A DNA stretch of 64,000 nucleotides from Acidobacteriota bacterium (lineage in GTDB: Bacteria; Acidobacteriota; Terriglobia; Acidiferrales; UBA7541): contig QHYK01000057.1 of the NCBI GenBank assembly GCA_003224085.1, positions 1-64,000 on the forward strand, in the 5' to 3' direction. A program made the translations under genes and the position numbers. Shown in pieces: positions 1 through 9,018 of this stretch. The notes beneath the pieces are model-generated. The model saw nothing but the letters and a program-made list of their open reading frames with translations, was not told the origin of the DNA and did not search any database. Position 1 is the stretch's first letter. Each line of letters starts with the position of its first letter.

Positions 1-1084
1 CCAAGGCATTTACAAGGATGAGCGCCAGAACGCCCCCGGCCCCCGTGAGCGTCATGGCTTCCAGCAAGAACTGCCAGGTAATATCGCTGCTTTTTGCGCC
101 GATGGCCTTGCGCACGCCGATTTCGCGCGTCCGTTCTGTCACGCTGACAAGCATGATGTTCATTACACCGACCCCGCCAATCAACAAGCCCACGGCGCTC
201 AAGACAATCATCGCCAGGTAGACCATCAGCATGATCTTGTGGAACTCAGACACTTGTTGTTCTGCCGTACTGATCGAGAAGTTATCTTTCCCGCCAAACG
301 GCACGCCACGCCGCCGCTCGAGGACTTCGCGGGCCTGGTCCACGGCCTGGTCAAGTAGCCCGGCGTAGGCCTGCATCCGCATGCTCACCTCGTCGGCGGA
401 GGGATACAATTTCTTCATGGTGCTGAGAGGGATCAGAATGCGACGGTCTTCATCGCCCATTCCGAAGCCACCTTTCGGCTTTTCCACTACCCCGATGACC
501 AGGAAATCGGCGCCGTCAATCATCACGTCCTGGCCAACGGCATGGCCCTCGGGAAAGAGCACGGGAGCCACGTTTTCTCCCAGCATCACGACTTTTTCCT
601 TGTGCAGGTCGTCGCCCTCGCTGATAAAACGGCCCTCCAGCGTCGATGCATTGGCATAAACCTGGCCAAAGTTGGGCTGCACCCCGCGAAAATCGATGGC
701 TTGCACTTCACCCGCCTTGGTTCGCACGGAATGTGTTTGCATCCAGGGTGGCGTCAGAAACGCGGTGACATCCTTTACCGCCGGGCAGCTGTTCAGGATG
801 GCACGCTCATCGTCCAGGACCAGCGGCTTCCTCAAGCGCTCTTCCAAAGGAGCATCTCCGGCGCCATGCATTCCCTGAGTCCACTTGGAGATAAACGCGG
901 TGTCCGCACCGAATTGCTTGATCTGTTCCTGGATGTTGTAATCGAATCCCGTGATGAGCGCTGCTACCAGCATAATTACGCCGACGCCCAGCACCACTCC
1001 GAAGACGGTTAGGGCGCTGCGCATCTTGTGGGTGCGCAGTGTATCCATCGCCTGCCTCAAGCTTTCCCCGTGCTGTTGTGCCAA
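1..1084 (-). CDS. MacB/FtsX-type ABC permease, second of a pair (partial)
   Basis: Reading the minus strand from a TTG at 1084 gives about 361 codons with no stop before the window edge, so the C-terminus is missing. A first membrane segment follows a short cytoplasmic start with the motif THKMRS, then a large periplasmic MacB-PCD-like region, then the hallmark FtsX segment GGVGVMNIMLVSVTERTREI near 200-110. The TTG is preceded by AGGA about 7 bases away and lies just beyond the stop of the upstream permease, so the two are translationally close. No ATPase domain is fused. It probably acts with a separate ATPase in an efflux or lipoprotein-type assembly. Substrate is unknown. Confidence 0.85.
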   Translation of the reverse strand, partial: MAQQHGESLRQAMDTLRTHKMRSALTVFGVVLGVGVIMLVAALITGFDYNIQEQIKQFGADTAFISKWTQGMHGAGDAPLEERLRKPLVLDDERAILNSCPAVKDVTAFLTPPWMQTHSVRTKAGEVQAIDFRGVQPNFGQVYANASTLEGRFISEGDDLHKEKVVMLGENVAPVLFPEGHAVGQDVMIDGADFLVIGVVEKPKGGFGMGDEDRRILIPLSTMKKLYPSADEVSMRMQAYAGLLDQAVDQAREVLERRRGVPFGGKDNFSISTAEQQVSEFHKIMLMVYLAMIVLSAVGLLIGGVGVMNIMLVSVTERTREIGVRKAIGAKSSDITWQFLLEAMTLTGAGGVLALILVNAL

Positions 1085-1093
1085 GGCTATTCC

Positions 1094-2416
1094 TCAGGCT
1101 TCCGACCGCAGGGCCTCGATGGGATCGAGCCTGGCGGCGCGCATCGCAGGATAGATTCCAAAAAACAGTCCCACCCCTGTAGCGAGCAGCAGCGACAGAA
1201 TCACCGCGGACATGGGAGTGGTCATCGGAAAGGAAATCGTCACTTTCACAAGCCAAATCACGCCGTAAGCCAAACCAATGCCAATCAACCCGCCCGCGGC
1301 CGCCAGCACCGCCGATTCCGCCATGAACTGCAAAAGGATGTGATTCTTTCTGGCCCCAAGAGAACGCCGAATTCCGATCTCCCGCGTGCGCTCCGTCACA
1401 CTTGCCAGCATGATGTTCATGATCACGATTCCACCCACAACCAAAAAGACGCTCACGAGCGCCATGGCCATAAACTCGATATTCCCCATGAGCTGGTGCC
1501 ACAGCGACATGACGGAATCAGAGCCTAGGATGGCGAAATTATCCGGAGCGTTGAAAGCCAGGTGCCGCCATGCGCGCATCAACATCCGCGCTTCGTCCTC
1601 CGTGGCCGGCATCATTTCCGCATAGGGAGCTTGCACGAAAACCGTGACCCAATCGCTCTGCCGGTGCCAGCCCTTCCGGTAGGCGCTCAACGGAATCATC
1701 ATGAAGTTGTCTTGCGATCGGCCAAAAGCTGTCCCGATGGCTTGCGCCACGCCGATGACTTGATAGGAATGCGTTTCTGCCCGGACTGATTTTCCAACGG
1801 GGTCTGCATTCGGGAAAAACTTCTTCGCCAGATCGGCGCCGATGAAGGCGACCTCCGAGTGATGCTCCTCGTCGGCTGGCGTCAGAAAGCGGCCTTGCTC
1901 GACGGTGAGGTTCCGCACATCCGCGAAATTCGGCGTCACTCCCTGAACGCTGGTGCCTTCGAGCATTTGGTCGCCGCTGCGCGTTGAGACGTTCCGGTCT
2001 TCCTCCCCTGCGACTGCCTTGGCAGTCTGCATGTTGTCCCGCAAGCGCTCAAATTCATCCAGAGTAATCAAAGGCCGTTTCTGCGCTTTGATCCAGGCGT
2101 CGTAGCTGGTTATGATTCCAAAGCGGTGCACCAAAAAAACGTTTGCGCCTAAATTCGCGACGCGATCTGCCACATAAGTATTCAAGCCGACCACGGCGCT
2201 CATTACCGTAATCAAGGCGGCAACGGCCAAGATCACGCCCAAGAGTGTGAGAAAGCTTCGCAACTTGTGAGAGCGCAGCGCGTCGATAGCCAGGCGCAGC
2301 GTTTCCCCCAGGGTGACGGCCGCCCTGCGGAACCTGCCAAGCCTTCCAGCAGCGTCCACGGCGGGAGGGATCAGCCGAGGAACCGCGACAAACCCATCAA
2401 TAGGGGTAACTCCCAA
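1094..2416 (-). CDS. MacB/FtsX-type ABC permease, first of a pair
   Basis: This 440-residue inner-membrane protein has one N-terminal membrane segment after SHKLRSF, a periplasmic MacB-PCD-like domain (roughly residues 75-300) and three C-terminal membrane segments in an FtsX domain containing VIMNIMLASVTERTREI. It ends with the family-typical PIEALRSEA. The start is TTG at 2416, chosen because GGAGG sits 6 bases upstream and no ATG lies at a sensible place before the first membrane segment. It is followed 9 bases later by the second permease. The family normally works with a MacB-like ATPase and an HlyD-type adaptor, neither of which is visible here. Confidence 0.87.
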   Translation of the reverse strand: MGVTPIDGFVAVPRLIPPAVDAAGRLGRFRRAAVTLGETLRLAIDALRSHKLRSFLTLLGVILAVAALITVMSAVVGLNTYVADRVANLGANVFLVHRFGIITSYDAWIKAQKRPLITLDEFERLRDNMQTAKAVAGEEDRNVSTRSGDQMLEGTSVQGVTPNFADVRNLTVEQGRFLTPADEEHHSEVAFIGADLAKKFFPNADPVGKSVRAETHSYQVIGVAQAIGTAFGRSQDNFMMIPLSAYRKGWHRQSDWVTVFVQAPYAEMMPATEDEARMLMRAWRHLAFNAPDNFAILGSDSVMSLWHQLMGNIEFMAMALVSVFLVVGGIVIMNIMLASVTERTREIGIRRSLGARKNHILLQFMAESAVLAAAGGLIGIGLAYGVIWLVKVTISFPMTTPMSAVILSLLLATGVGLFFGIYPAMRAARLDPIEALRSEA

Positions 2417-2808
2417 AACCCGCCTCCGACCTCACTCGGTAGTACGTTTTTCGCCCGCCGTCCGTTCCAGGGACACCCCTGGCTTCCACAACCGATTAGA
2501 CGATGGAAAAGGCCCTTTGCTTTGCCCTCGGCCTGAATTACCCTTGAGGCTGGGAGCATGGGGATGTCCTTCGCACTTATCCTTAATTCTACCGCGCCTT
2601 AGGCGCGCAAGGCGCGGGCTGTGGCTTAAGAAACAGATTCAATTCCGGTGTCGACTCCGCTAGCGGCTTGCTCCGAACGGAAGTACCACATTCGTACTGG
2701 CCATCGCTGCCTCGGCAGGAGCGGTGTACAACAATAGTGTGGGCCAGCGAATCCAATAAGTGTTAACGGACCACTCGGGCGGAGTTCTCGCTCCTTGAAC
2801 GACGGACG
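2417..2808. other. Intergenic region between divergent genes, with a perfect hairpin
   Basis: This 392-base gap separates the leftward permease pair from the rightward secreted hypothetical gene and should hold both promoters. I see no convincing gene in it. It contains a perfect 9-bp inverted repeat at 2592-2617 (arms CCGCGCCTT and AAGGCGCGG, 8-base loop). No T-run follows on either strand, so it is not a classical terminator. A smaller repeat, AGTAC/GTACT, lies at 2682-2698. Confidence 0.5.
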
Positions 2809-3723
2809 ATGCGTAAACCGGCTCTTGCTCCCATTGCTTTGCTGTTTCTCACCGCGCCTGGTCACGCGGCGGCGCAATCCGCTGTGTCTGCGCCAGGGCC
2901 AGCCGTGGTTTCCGAACCTTCCAGGCTGCTCGATCACGTGATTGCCAATCAGAAGAAGGATGAAGCGGCCCTGGAAGTCTATGAGTGCATGGAACGGCTG
3001 GAAAGCCGGAAGAATCCGAACGACTCCGCTCCCGCGTCAGTCAAAATCACGCGCGTCATTCCATCCGGCACTGGCATGGACAAGATTCCCGTGGACCCCG
3101 ATGGCAAACCCGCGGACCTGGCCGCGTATCGCTCGCGCTTGGAAAGCCTGGAACATGCCCTCGCGTTGATCGTCAACAACAATCGCACGCAACGCGATGC
3201 CGTGGAAAAATATGCGAAGAAGAAGAAGGAACGGAACGATCTCATCGACGCGGCGCGCAACGCTTTTCTCTTCACCTTTGTCGCACGAGAGCCGCGCGGG
3301 GACCGCATCCTGGCCAAATACGAGATGGCGCCTAATCCGGCGTTCAAACCTACCTCTCGCTTCACTTCCATTTTCACCAGAGTGCATGGATATGTCTGGA
3401 TTGATGAGGATGCCGCGGAGCTCGCGCGCGTTGAGGGCGACGTCACCGAAGACATTTCCATCGGCCTGTTCCTCGGGAAAATCTACAAAGGCAGTCACTT
3501 CATGCAGGAACGGTACGAGGTTCAGCCTGGCCTCTGGCAACCCAGCTTTACGCAGTACGATTTCGACGGCCGTAAGTTATTTTCCGGTTTTTCCATCCAT
3601 GAACGCGCGTTTTATTCCAACTACCGTTACATCGGTCCGCCAAAAGAAGCCATCGAGGCCATTCAAAAAGAGCTAGCGCTTGCCGATTGGAACAAGTCGA
3701 GCTTTGCGGCCGCCGATCCCTGA
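2809..3723 (+). CDS. Secreted hypothetical protein
   Basis: The 304-residue product begins with a clear Sec signal peptide (hydrophobic core about residues 7-21, likely cleavage after AAAQ). The mature part starts with a helical segment containing a single Cys in YECMERLES, a lysine-rich stretch near residue 140, and then a beta-rich half with repeated aromatic residues (FTRVHGYVWIDEDAAELARVEG), which resembles the LolA/outer-membrane-lipoprotein-sorting style of secreted Acidobacteria proteins. That resemblance is inference; I cannot assign a family firmly. It stands alone between two minus-strand units. The ribosome-binding site is weak. Confidence 0.75.
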   Translation: MRKPALAPIALLFLTAPGHAAAQSAVSAPGPAVVSEPSRLLDHVIANQKKDEAALEVYECMERLESRKNPNDSAPASVKITRVIPSGTGMDKIPVDPDGKPADLAAYRSRLESLEHALALIVNNNRTQRDAVEKYAKKKKERNDLIDAARNAFLFTFVAREPRGDRILAKYEMAPNPAFKPTSRFTSIFTRVHGYVWIDEDAAELARVEGDVTEDISIGLFLGKIYKGSHFMQERYEVQPGLWQPSFTQYDFDGRKLFSGFSIHERAFYSNYRYIGPPKEAIEAIQKELALADWNKSSFAAADP

Positions 3724-3753
3724 GCCCTTCTTCCCTTACCGACTCGAAGCAAT

Positions 3754-4200
3754 TCAGTTTTTCGCGGCGGGCTTCTTCGTTTCGAAGCGGATTTCCTTAA
3801 GCATTTCCGACTGCCGGTAAAGCTCCGTTTTCCCCGCGGGAAATTTATTGACGCTCAGCAGGAACGCCAGAACGTCGGTGTCCTGTTCGCGCGTCAAACG
3901 GCCCGGCTTGCTTAGTGGCATGGTTTTGCGGATACGGTCGAAGAGATCTCCCAGGGTCAAGCCATTCCAGTTGGCCTGGAACACACCGCCGGTCAGCGGT
4001 GGAGCGGACTCCCCGCCCGTGAGCATGTCGCCATGGCAAGAAGCACATTCTTTGCTATAGGCCGTCTCGCCGCGCTTGGCTTGCTCTTCGGTGTAGACTC
4101 CGTCCCAGACCGAACGTGTCTCCCCCGGGGCTTGCGCTCGCAACAAGGAAAACGAAGAGACCAGTAGCGCCAGGGTTGATAGAAATAGAGCTTTTCTCAT
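3754..4200 (-). CDS. Small periplasmic c-type cytochrome
   Basis: The 148-residue protein has a signal peptide (residues 1-22, ending LLRAQ) and one haem-binding motif CASCH at about residues 52-56, with a likely distal Met in the segment KTMPLSKPGRLT. This is the standard mono-haem cytochrome c layout (cytochrome CBB3/class I-like). Its ATG overlaps the stop of the PQQ dehydrogenase gene by 4 bases, indicating translational coupling. It is therefore the probable electron acceptor of that dehydrogenase, passing electrons to the respiratory chain. Confidence 0.9.
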   Translation of the reverse strand: MRKALFLSTLALLVSSFSLLRAQAPGETRSVWDGVYTEEQAKRGETAYSKECASCHGDMLTGGESAPPLTGGVFQANWNGLTLGDLFDRIRKTMPLSKPGRLTREQDTDVLAFLLSVNKFPAGKTELYRQSEMLKEIRFETKKPAAKN

Positions 4201-6293
4201 TCGCCCGCCGACGGCAACGTGTAGGCGATGTATTCGCCGGAGTAGGGTCCGCCGCTCACGGCCACTACGATGTATTGCTTGCCGTGGATCATATAGGTCA
4301 TCGGCGAACCACTCTGGGGTCCCGGCAGGTACACCGCGCCGACTTCCTTTCCGGTGGCTTTGTCATAAGCCCGCAGCATGGCGCCACGCGGATGGTCCGC
4401 CGTCGTAGTTACCTGCGCTTCGCCCGCGATGACCAGCGTTTTCGTCACCAGCGTCCCGACATTGTAGGTCTCTTGTCCGGTCCTCGGAATGTTCATGCCC
4501 TTCAAGAGCTCTGAATTGCGAACCACGTCGGGCGTTTCTCCGTGCGCGATCTGCCAGACGATCTGACCTCTGTCGAGATTGATCGCCGTAATCGTTCCGT
4601 ACGGCGGCTTGATCAGCGGCAAACCATCTACATCCAACCGCACATACTGGCTCGCTGGCCGCTTTTTCGGAGGCTTCGCGGAATCGGCGCCTGCATTTTC
4701 TCCCGGGCCGTGCATGATTTGGACTGGTTGTCCCGCGGCGCCCGCAATGTACCGGATGTCGGAAACTTCCTTGGGCGCCTCCACCAACCCGATCGGCTCG
4801 ATGCACGAATTGCATGCATAGATATACGCCATGTGCGTTTCAGGATCGTACGACCCACCGGGCCAATTCGTGCCGCCGGAGGCTGTTCCCATCGTGAGTG
4901 TGCCGAGCGGGCCTTCGAGCTTGCTCACCGTGGGCGGCGTGAAAACGGGCCCGAGATGATATTTCGAGACGATCTCTTTCGCACGCTCGCGCATGGCGGG
5001 AGTGAAATCGATCAAGTCGTCGATAGCGACGCCATTGCGGCTGTAAGCTGGCGGTTTCGAAGGAATAGGCTGCGTCGGCGCATACCATTCGCCCGGAACG
5101 TTTCCAACCTCCACCGGTTTTTCCGGTATGGGCCAAATGGGTTTACCGCTGACGCGATCGAAAAGGTAAAGAAAACCTTGTTTCGAGGGCTGCGCGACGG
5201 CCTTCACCGGTTTCCCATCCACGGTGAGGTCCGCGAGAATCGGCGCCGAGGAAATGTCCATGTCCCAAAGCGGATGGTGCACTAATTGAAAGTGCCATTT
5301 ACGCTCGCCAGTTTTTAGATCAACGCAAACCAGCGTTTCACCGAACAAATTGTTTCCCGGCCGGTGACCACCGTAGAAATCGCTCGTTGGCGATTCCACT
5401 GGCAAATAGACGAGTCCAAGTTGCTCGTCCACGGTAATCTGCGTCCACACGCCCGTGTTGCCGGTGTATTCTGCCGAACCTTTTTCCCAAGTGTCGTAGC
5501 CAAGTTCACCTTTCTTCGGAAGGGTGTGAAAAATCCACAGGCGCTTGCCGGTGCGCACGTCGAACCCGCGCACGTAGCCTTTGTTGTTGCGCATGCTTTT
5601 CGGCGTCATGCCCTCGCGGAACGCTGCGCCAATGATGACCGTGTCTTTTGCCACCACGGGCGCCGATTGAATCCCGATTTCTCCGGTCTCCAGGTCGGGC
5701 ACCCATTCGCCGTTGTTGTTCCATGCCGAGATGGTTTGGTCATCGTCGAGCTTCAGGTCCACCATGCCGTTTTCCCCGAAAGAGGGAACTCGCGAGCCGG
5801 TCTTGGCATCCAGACAAATCAGGCGGAAACCGGGTGTCACATAAAAAATCCGTTCCTCCACGCCATCCGACCAATACGCCAATCCGCGTCCGGAAAGCTG
5901 CCGCGGAGCAGCGCCGCCGCGCTTTCCTTCGTGCTCGCCGTGAATCCAAAGCAGCTCGCCGGTTTCGGGGTCCAGCGCAATCACCGCGCGTCGCGAGCCC
6001 GCCGTCGCATAAAGAACGCCATTTACCATCAAAGGAGTTCCTTCAAGTTTGTATTCGGGCCGGTCGCCGAAATTGTCCGTCTTGATGCGCCAGGCAATCT
6101 CGAGGTCGTTGAAATTGGAAGCGTTGATTTGGTCCAGGGGTCGGTAGCGTGTGCCCCCCATGTCCGCGGCGTAGGAAGGCCACTCCGTGTCCTTCGCACG
6201 ATATTGCGCTCGAGCGGCGACCGAAAACAGCCCGAAGGCTGCAACCAAACACAGGCACGGCAGACTCCTCTCTCTCTCTTTTCTCAAACACAT
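4197..6293 (-). CDS. PQQ-dependent dehydrogenase (quinoprotein)
   Basis: The 698-residue periplasmic protein starts at an ATG preceded by AGGAG and carries a signal peptide ending VAARAQ. The mature N-terminus DTEWPSYAADMGGTRYRPLDQIN is typical of quinoprotein alcohol/glucose dehydrogenases, and propeller-blade tryptophan-docking sequences recur (for example TGKRLWIFHTLP and TGERKWHFQLVHHPLWDMD). Such enzymes oxidise alcohols or sugars using pyrroloquinoline quinone and pass electrons to cytochrome c. The coupled cytochrome gene downstream fits. Adjacent-Cys substrate-site rings of methanol dehydrogenases are not seen; a CNSC motif occurs near residue 465. The substrate is not determinable here. 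Confidence 0.92.
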   Translation of the reverse strand: MCLRKERERSLPCLCLVAAFGLFSVAARAQYRAKDTEWPSYAADMGGTRYRPLDQINASNFNDLEIAWRIKTDNFGDRPEYKLEGTPLMVNGVLYATAGSRRAVIALDPETGELLWIHGEHEGKRGGAAPRQLSGRGLAYWSDGVEERIFYVTPGFRLICLDAKTGSRVPSFGENGMVDLKLDDDQTISAWNNNGEWVPDLETGEIGIQSAPVVAKDTVIIGAAFREGMTPKSMRNNKGYVRGFDVRTGKRLWIFHTLPKKGELGYDTWEKGSAEYTGNTGVWTQITVDEQLGLVYLPVESPTSDFYGGHRPGNNLFGETLVCVDLKTGERKWHFQLVHHPLWDMDISSAPILADLTVDGKPVKAVAQPSKQGFLYLFDRVSGKPIWPIPEKPVEVGNVPGEWYAPTQPIPSKPPAYSRNGVAIDDLIDFTPAMRERAKEIVSKYHLGPVFTPPTVSKLEGPLGTLTMGTASGGTNWPGGSYDPETHMAYIYACNSCIEPIGLVEAPKEVSDIRYIAGAAGQPVQIMHGPGENAGADSAKPPKKRPASQYVRLDVDGLPLIKPPYGTITAINLDRGQIVWQIAHGETPDVVRNSELLKGMNIPRTGQETYNVGTLVTKTLVIAGEAQVTTTADHPRGAMLRAYDKATGKEVGAVYLPGPQSGSPMTYMIHGKQYIVVAVSGGPYSGEYIAYTLPSAGE

Positions 6294-6479
6294 GTCAGCT
6301 TTCTCCTGAGACGCAGCGCTTAGCGAGAGCGCCTACCCGGATTGCCAGACTACCGTCCTTCAAACTACGCGCCAGTCTAAGCCCGCAGAATCCTACTGCA
6401 AAGGATTAGTTTTTTTCACCTGACTTTTTCCCCAGCCAGAAGGAAACACATTTGGCGCCTCCCCTGTGTACACCCGCCA

Positions 6480-6508
6480 TTGCTGGCAGTCACGCCCGGC
6501 GCTATGAT
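6480..6508 (+). promoter_or_regulatory. Sigma70-type promoter of the amidohydrolase run
   Basis: A -35 element TTGCTG (6480-6485) is separated by exactly 17 bases from a -10 element TATGAT (6503-6508), about 44 bases before the amidohydrolase ATG. It lies in the 259-base gap between the divergent PQQ dehydrogenase and amidohydrolase genes. Confidence 0.6.
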
Positions 6509-6552
6509 GCGGCGCGCGAAAATCTTCATTTGTCTGCGCACCGGGAGTTGCC

Positions 6553-7806
6553 ATGCCAAAACCGCTGGGTTTGAAATTCACGGTCTGCCTCACTTTGCCC
6601 GCGCTTTTTTCCACACCGGGACTTCTGGTCGCCCAAGAGCGACCCATCGTTCTGAAAGCCTCTACCGTTCTCGATGGCAAAGGCAAAGTTCTCCACAACA
6701 CCCTCATCGTCGTCAAAGGGGAAAAGATTGCGCGCATCGGAGGAGCACCACCGCAAGGAGCGGTCACTTACGATCTCACGAGCCTGACGGTTTCGCCGGG
6801 CTGGATTGACCTGCACGTTCATCCAACCTGGCATTTCGACGCCCATGGCCGCCTCGCCGGCGAAAACGAGCCCAAGGAGCAGACGGTCCTCGCCGGCGCC
6901 GCGAACAGCTGGAAGATGCTCGCTGCCGGCTTCACCACGGTGCAAAGCGTCGGCTCTCCTCTTGACAAAGACATCGGCGACGCCATCGGCGGCCTCGGAT
7001 TGCCTGGACCACGGATCCTCACGTCTCTCGACCCCATCTTCGGCCGCGGCGACTCTACCGGAACGCCCGAAGAACTTCGCGCCCTCGTTCAGCAGCACGC
7101 CCAGGAGGGCGCAGACCTCATCAAGATTTTTGCTTCCGGCAGCATCCGCGAAGGCGGCAAGCCCACGCTCTCCCAGGACCAGCTCAACGCCATTTGCGAC
7201 GAAGCGAAGAAAGTCGGCCTTCGCACGCTTGTGCACGCCTATGGTCCTTCCGTGCGCATGGCCTCGCTCGCCGGCTGCACCGAAGTCGAGCACGGCCTTT
7301 ACGCCACCGACGACGACCTGCGCTTCCTCGCTGCACAAGGCACGTACTTCGATCCACAAGCCGGGCTTGTTGTCCAGAATTATCTCGACAATAAAGCGCA
7401 CTACTTGGGCATCGGCAATTACACCGAAACCGCTTTTGAAACGATGCAGAAAGTTTTGCCCGAGTTTCAGGAACTATTCCGCCACGCGATTCGCACGCCC
7501 GGTTTAAAAGTGGTGTTCGGAACCGACGCGGTTGCCGGAGCACACGGGCGCAACGCCGAGGAGTTTCTGTATCGCGTCGAAACTTGCGGCCAAGACGCGA
7601 TGGCGGCACTTGTCTCCGCCAACTCGCTGGCCGCCGAAGCGCTCCGCATGCAAAACCGCATCGGCTCGCTCTCTCCAGGTTTCGAAGCCGACATCATCGC
7701 GCTCGACGGCGATCCGCTAAAAGACATTACCGCTGTGCGCCGCGTGGTCTTCGTGATGAAAGCCGGAAAGGTGTTCGTGAATCTGCCAACAGGGCAAAAT
7801 AAATAG
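6553..7806 (+). CDS. Secreted metal-dependent amidohydrolase
   Basis: The 417-residue protein has a signal peptide ending LLVAQ and an amidohydrolase (imidazolonepropionase/prolidase-like) TIM barrel. Visible metal and active-site motifs, in order, are DLHVHP (about residue 93), the lysine in LIKIFASGS (about 190), LVHAYG, EVEHGLYA and GTDAV (about residue 322), followed by the terminal GFEADIIALDGDPL typical of the family. It probably hydrolyses a cyclic amide or an Xaa-Pro-like dipeptide in the periplasm. It opens a five-gene same-strand run with peptide and amino-acid functions and has its own promoter upstream. Confidence 0.9.
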   Translation: MPKPLGLKFTVCLTLPALFSTPGLLVAQERPIVLKASTVLDGKGKVLHNTLIVVKGEKIARIGGAPPQGAVTYDLTSLTVSPGWIDLHVHPTWHFDAHGRLAGENEPKEQTVLAGAANSWKMLAAGFTTVQSVGSPLDKDIGDAIGGLGLPGPRILTSLDPIFGRGDSTGTPEELRALVQQHAQEGADLIKIFASGSIREGGKPTLSQDQLNAICDEAKKVGLRTLVHAYGPSVRMASLAGCTEVEHGLYATDDDLRFLAAQGTYFDPQAGLVVQNYLDNKAHYLGIGNYTETAFETMQKVLPEFQELFRHAIRTPGLKVVFGTDAVAGAHGRNAEEFLYRVETCGQDAMAALVSANSLAAEALRMQNRIGSLSPGFEADIIALDGDPLKDITAVRRVVFVMKAGKVFVNLPTGQNK

Positions 7807-7813
7807 GCGCCCG

Positions 7814-8938
7814 ATGGCCGCCAGGGTTTCTTCCTTTCTCCTGTTCCTGTTTTTCTTCAGCGCTCCCGCCGAAGCGCGCTGGTGGAAAGTGCAAACCAGC
7901 GGCATCGAAACCAACCTTCGAGCCGTCAGCGCCGTCTATGCCCAGGATCAGAAAGGGAGGCAATATCCCGTCGTTTGGACCTCCGGCTCCAACGGCGTGA
8001 TCCTGAAATCCCTCGATGAAGGAAAGACGTGGCAGCGATTGCGCGTTAAAGATTCGGATTCGCTGGATTTTCGCGGTATGGTGGCATTCAGCGAAAAAAC
8101 TGCCTACGTCGTGTCCAGCGGCGACGGAGACAAATCGGGCGTCTACAAGACTGCCGACGGCGGCGAAACCTGGGAGCTTCAGTACACCGACAATCGCAAG
8201 GAGTTCTTTCTCGACTCCCTTGCTTGCCTTTCCGAAAAAGAGTGCCTGGCCCTCGGTGATCCCATCAACGGCAAATTTCTCCTGTTGAAGACGTCCGATG
8301 GCGAACACTGGAACCCGCTCCCTGCGAACAATATGCCGCCAGCCCTGCCCGGCGAAGGCGCATTCGCTGCCAGCAATTCTTGCCTCGTGTTCTCCAGCGA
8401 GAAAGAGATTTTCTTCGGCACCGGCGGTCCGGCTGCTCGAGTTTTTCATTCGGCAGACGGCGGTCTCACCTGGACCGTCGCCAGGACCCCGCTAGTTCAA
8501 GGCAACCCTTGGTCCGGAATTTTCTCTCTGGGCTTCGATGAGGACAACCGGCTGATTGTGCTGGGCGGCGATTACAAAGAACCGGATTACGCCGAACGGG
8601 TCGCCGCTACTTCACTGGACAAGGGAAAGACCTGGCAGCTTGCCGCTCGTCAGCCCGGCGGCTTCCGTTCGGGCATAGCTCACCTCGACCACGGGCGAAT
8701 GGTGGCTGTTGGACCAAACGGTGAAGATGTCACAAATGATTCAGGAGTCCACTGGAAGCACACGGACTCGTTGAATCTCAATGCAGTGGCCATTCTGGAC
8801 ATCGGAACCGGTTGGGCCGTTGGTCCGCACGGCACGATCGCCCGCTTCGTCAACCATTTCAAGCCCTCCATCCGTCCTCGCAATGGCCGCGCCAAGCAAC
8901 TGCTTCTCTCACCTACCGGCGCCGCCGCAGCCGAGTAA
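7814..8938 (+). CDS. YCF48/BNR-repeat secreted beta-propeller protein
   Basis: The 374-residue protein has a signal peptide (to about residue 21) and repeated BNR/Asp-box-like units such as SLDEGKTWQRL, TADGGETWELQ, SADGGLTWTVA and SLDKGKTWQLA, spaced through the chain. This is the YCF48/Hcf136-like propeller seen in many bacterial secreted proteins and sialidase-like folds. Catalytic sialidase residues are not evident. It begins 7 bases after the amidohydrolase stop, so co-transcription is likely. Its function is probably binding or assembly, which is inference. Confidence 0.85.
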   Translation: MAARVSSFLLFLFFFSAPAEARWWKVQTSGIETNLRAVSAVYAQDQKGRQYPVVWTSGSNGVILKSLDEGKTWQRLRVKDSDSLDFRGMVAFSEKTAYVVSSGDGDKSGVYKTADGGETWELQYTDNRKEFFLDSLACLSEKECLALGDPINGKFLLLKTSDGEHWNPLPANNMPPALPGEGAFAASNSCLVFSSEKEIFFGTGGPAARVFHSADGGLTWTVARTPLVQGNPWSGIFSLGFDEDNRLIVLGGDYKEPDYAERVAATSLDKGKTWQLAARQPGGFRSGIAHLDHGRMVAVGPNGEDVTNDSGVHWKHTDSLNLNAVAILDIGTGWAVGPHGTIARFVNHFKPSIRPRNGRAKQLLLSPTGAAAAE

Positions 8939-9018
8939 CTTCTTGGCTCCCAGTTTCAAGTGGTCGTATAGTTCTTCCTTCTCGGATATCAGCAATAACC
9001 TTTTCGCGGAGGTTCTCC

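Noticed and set aside
2592-2617. Perfect 9-bp hairpin considered as a terminator
   Set aside because: No T-run follows on either strand and it lies between divergent genes, so a terminator is not expected there.
5364-6323. 319-residue plus-strand frame
   Set aside because: Antisense shadow of the PQQ dehydrogenase.
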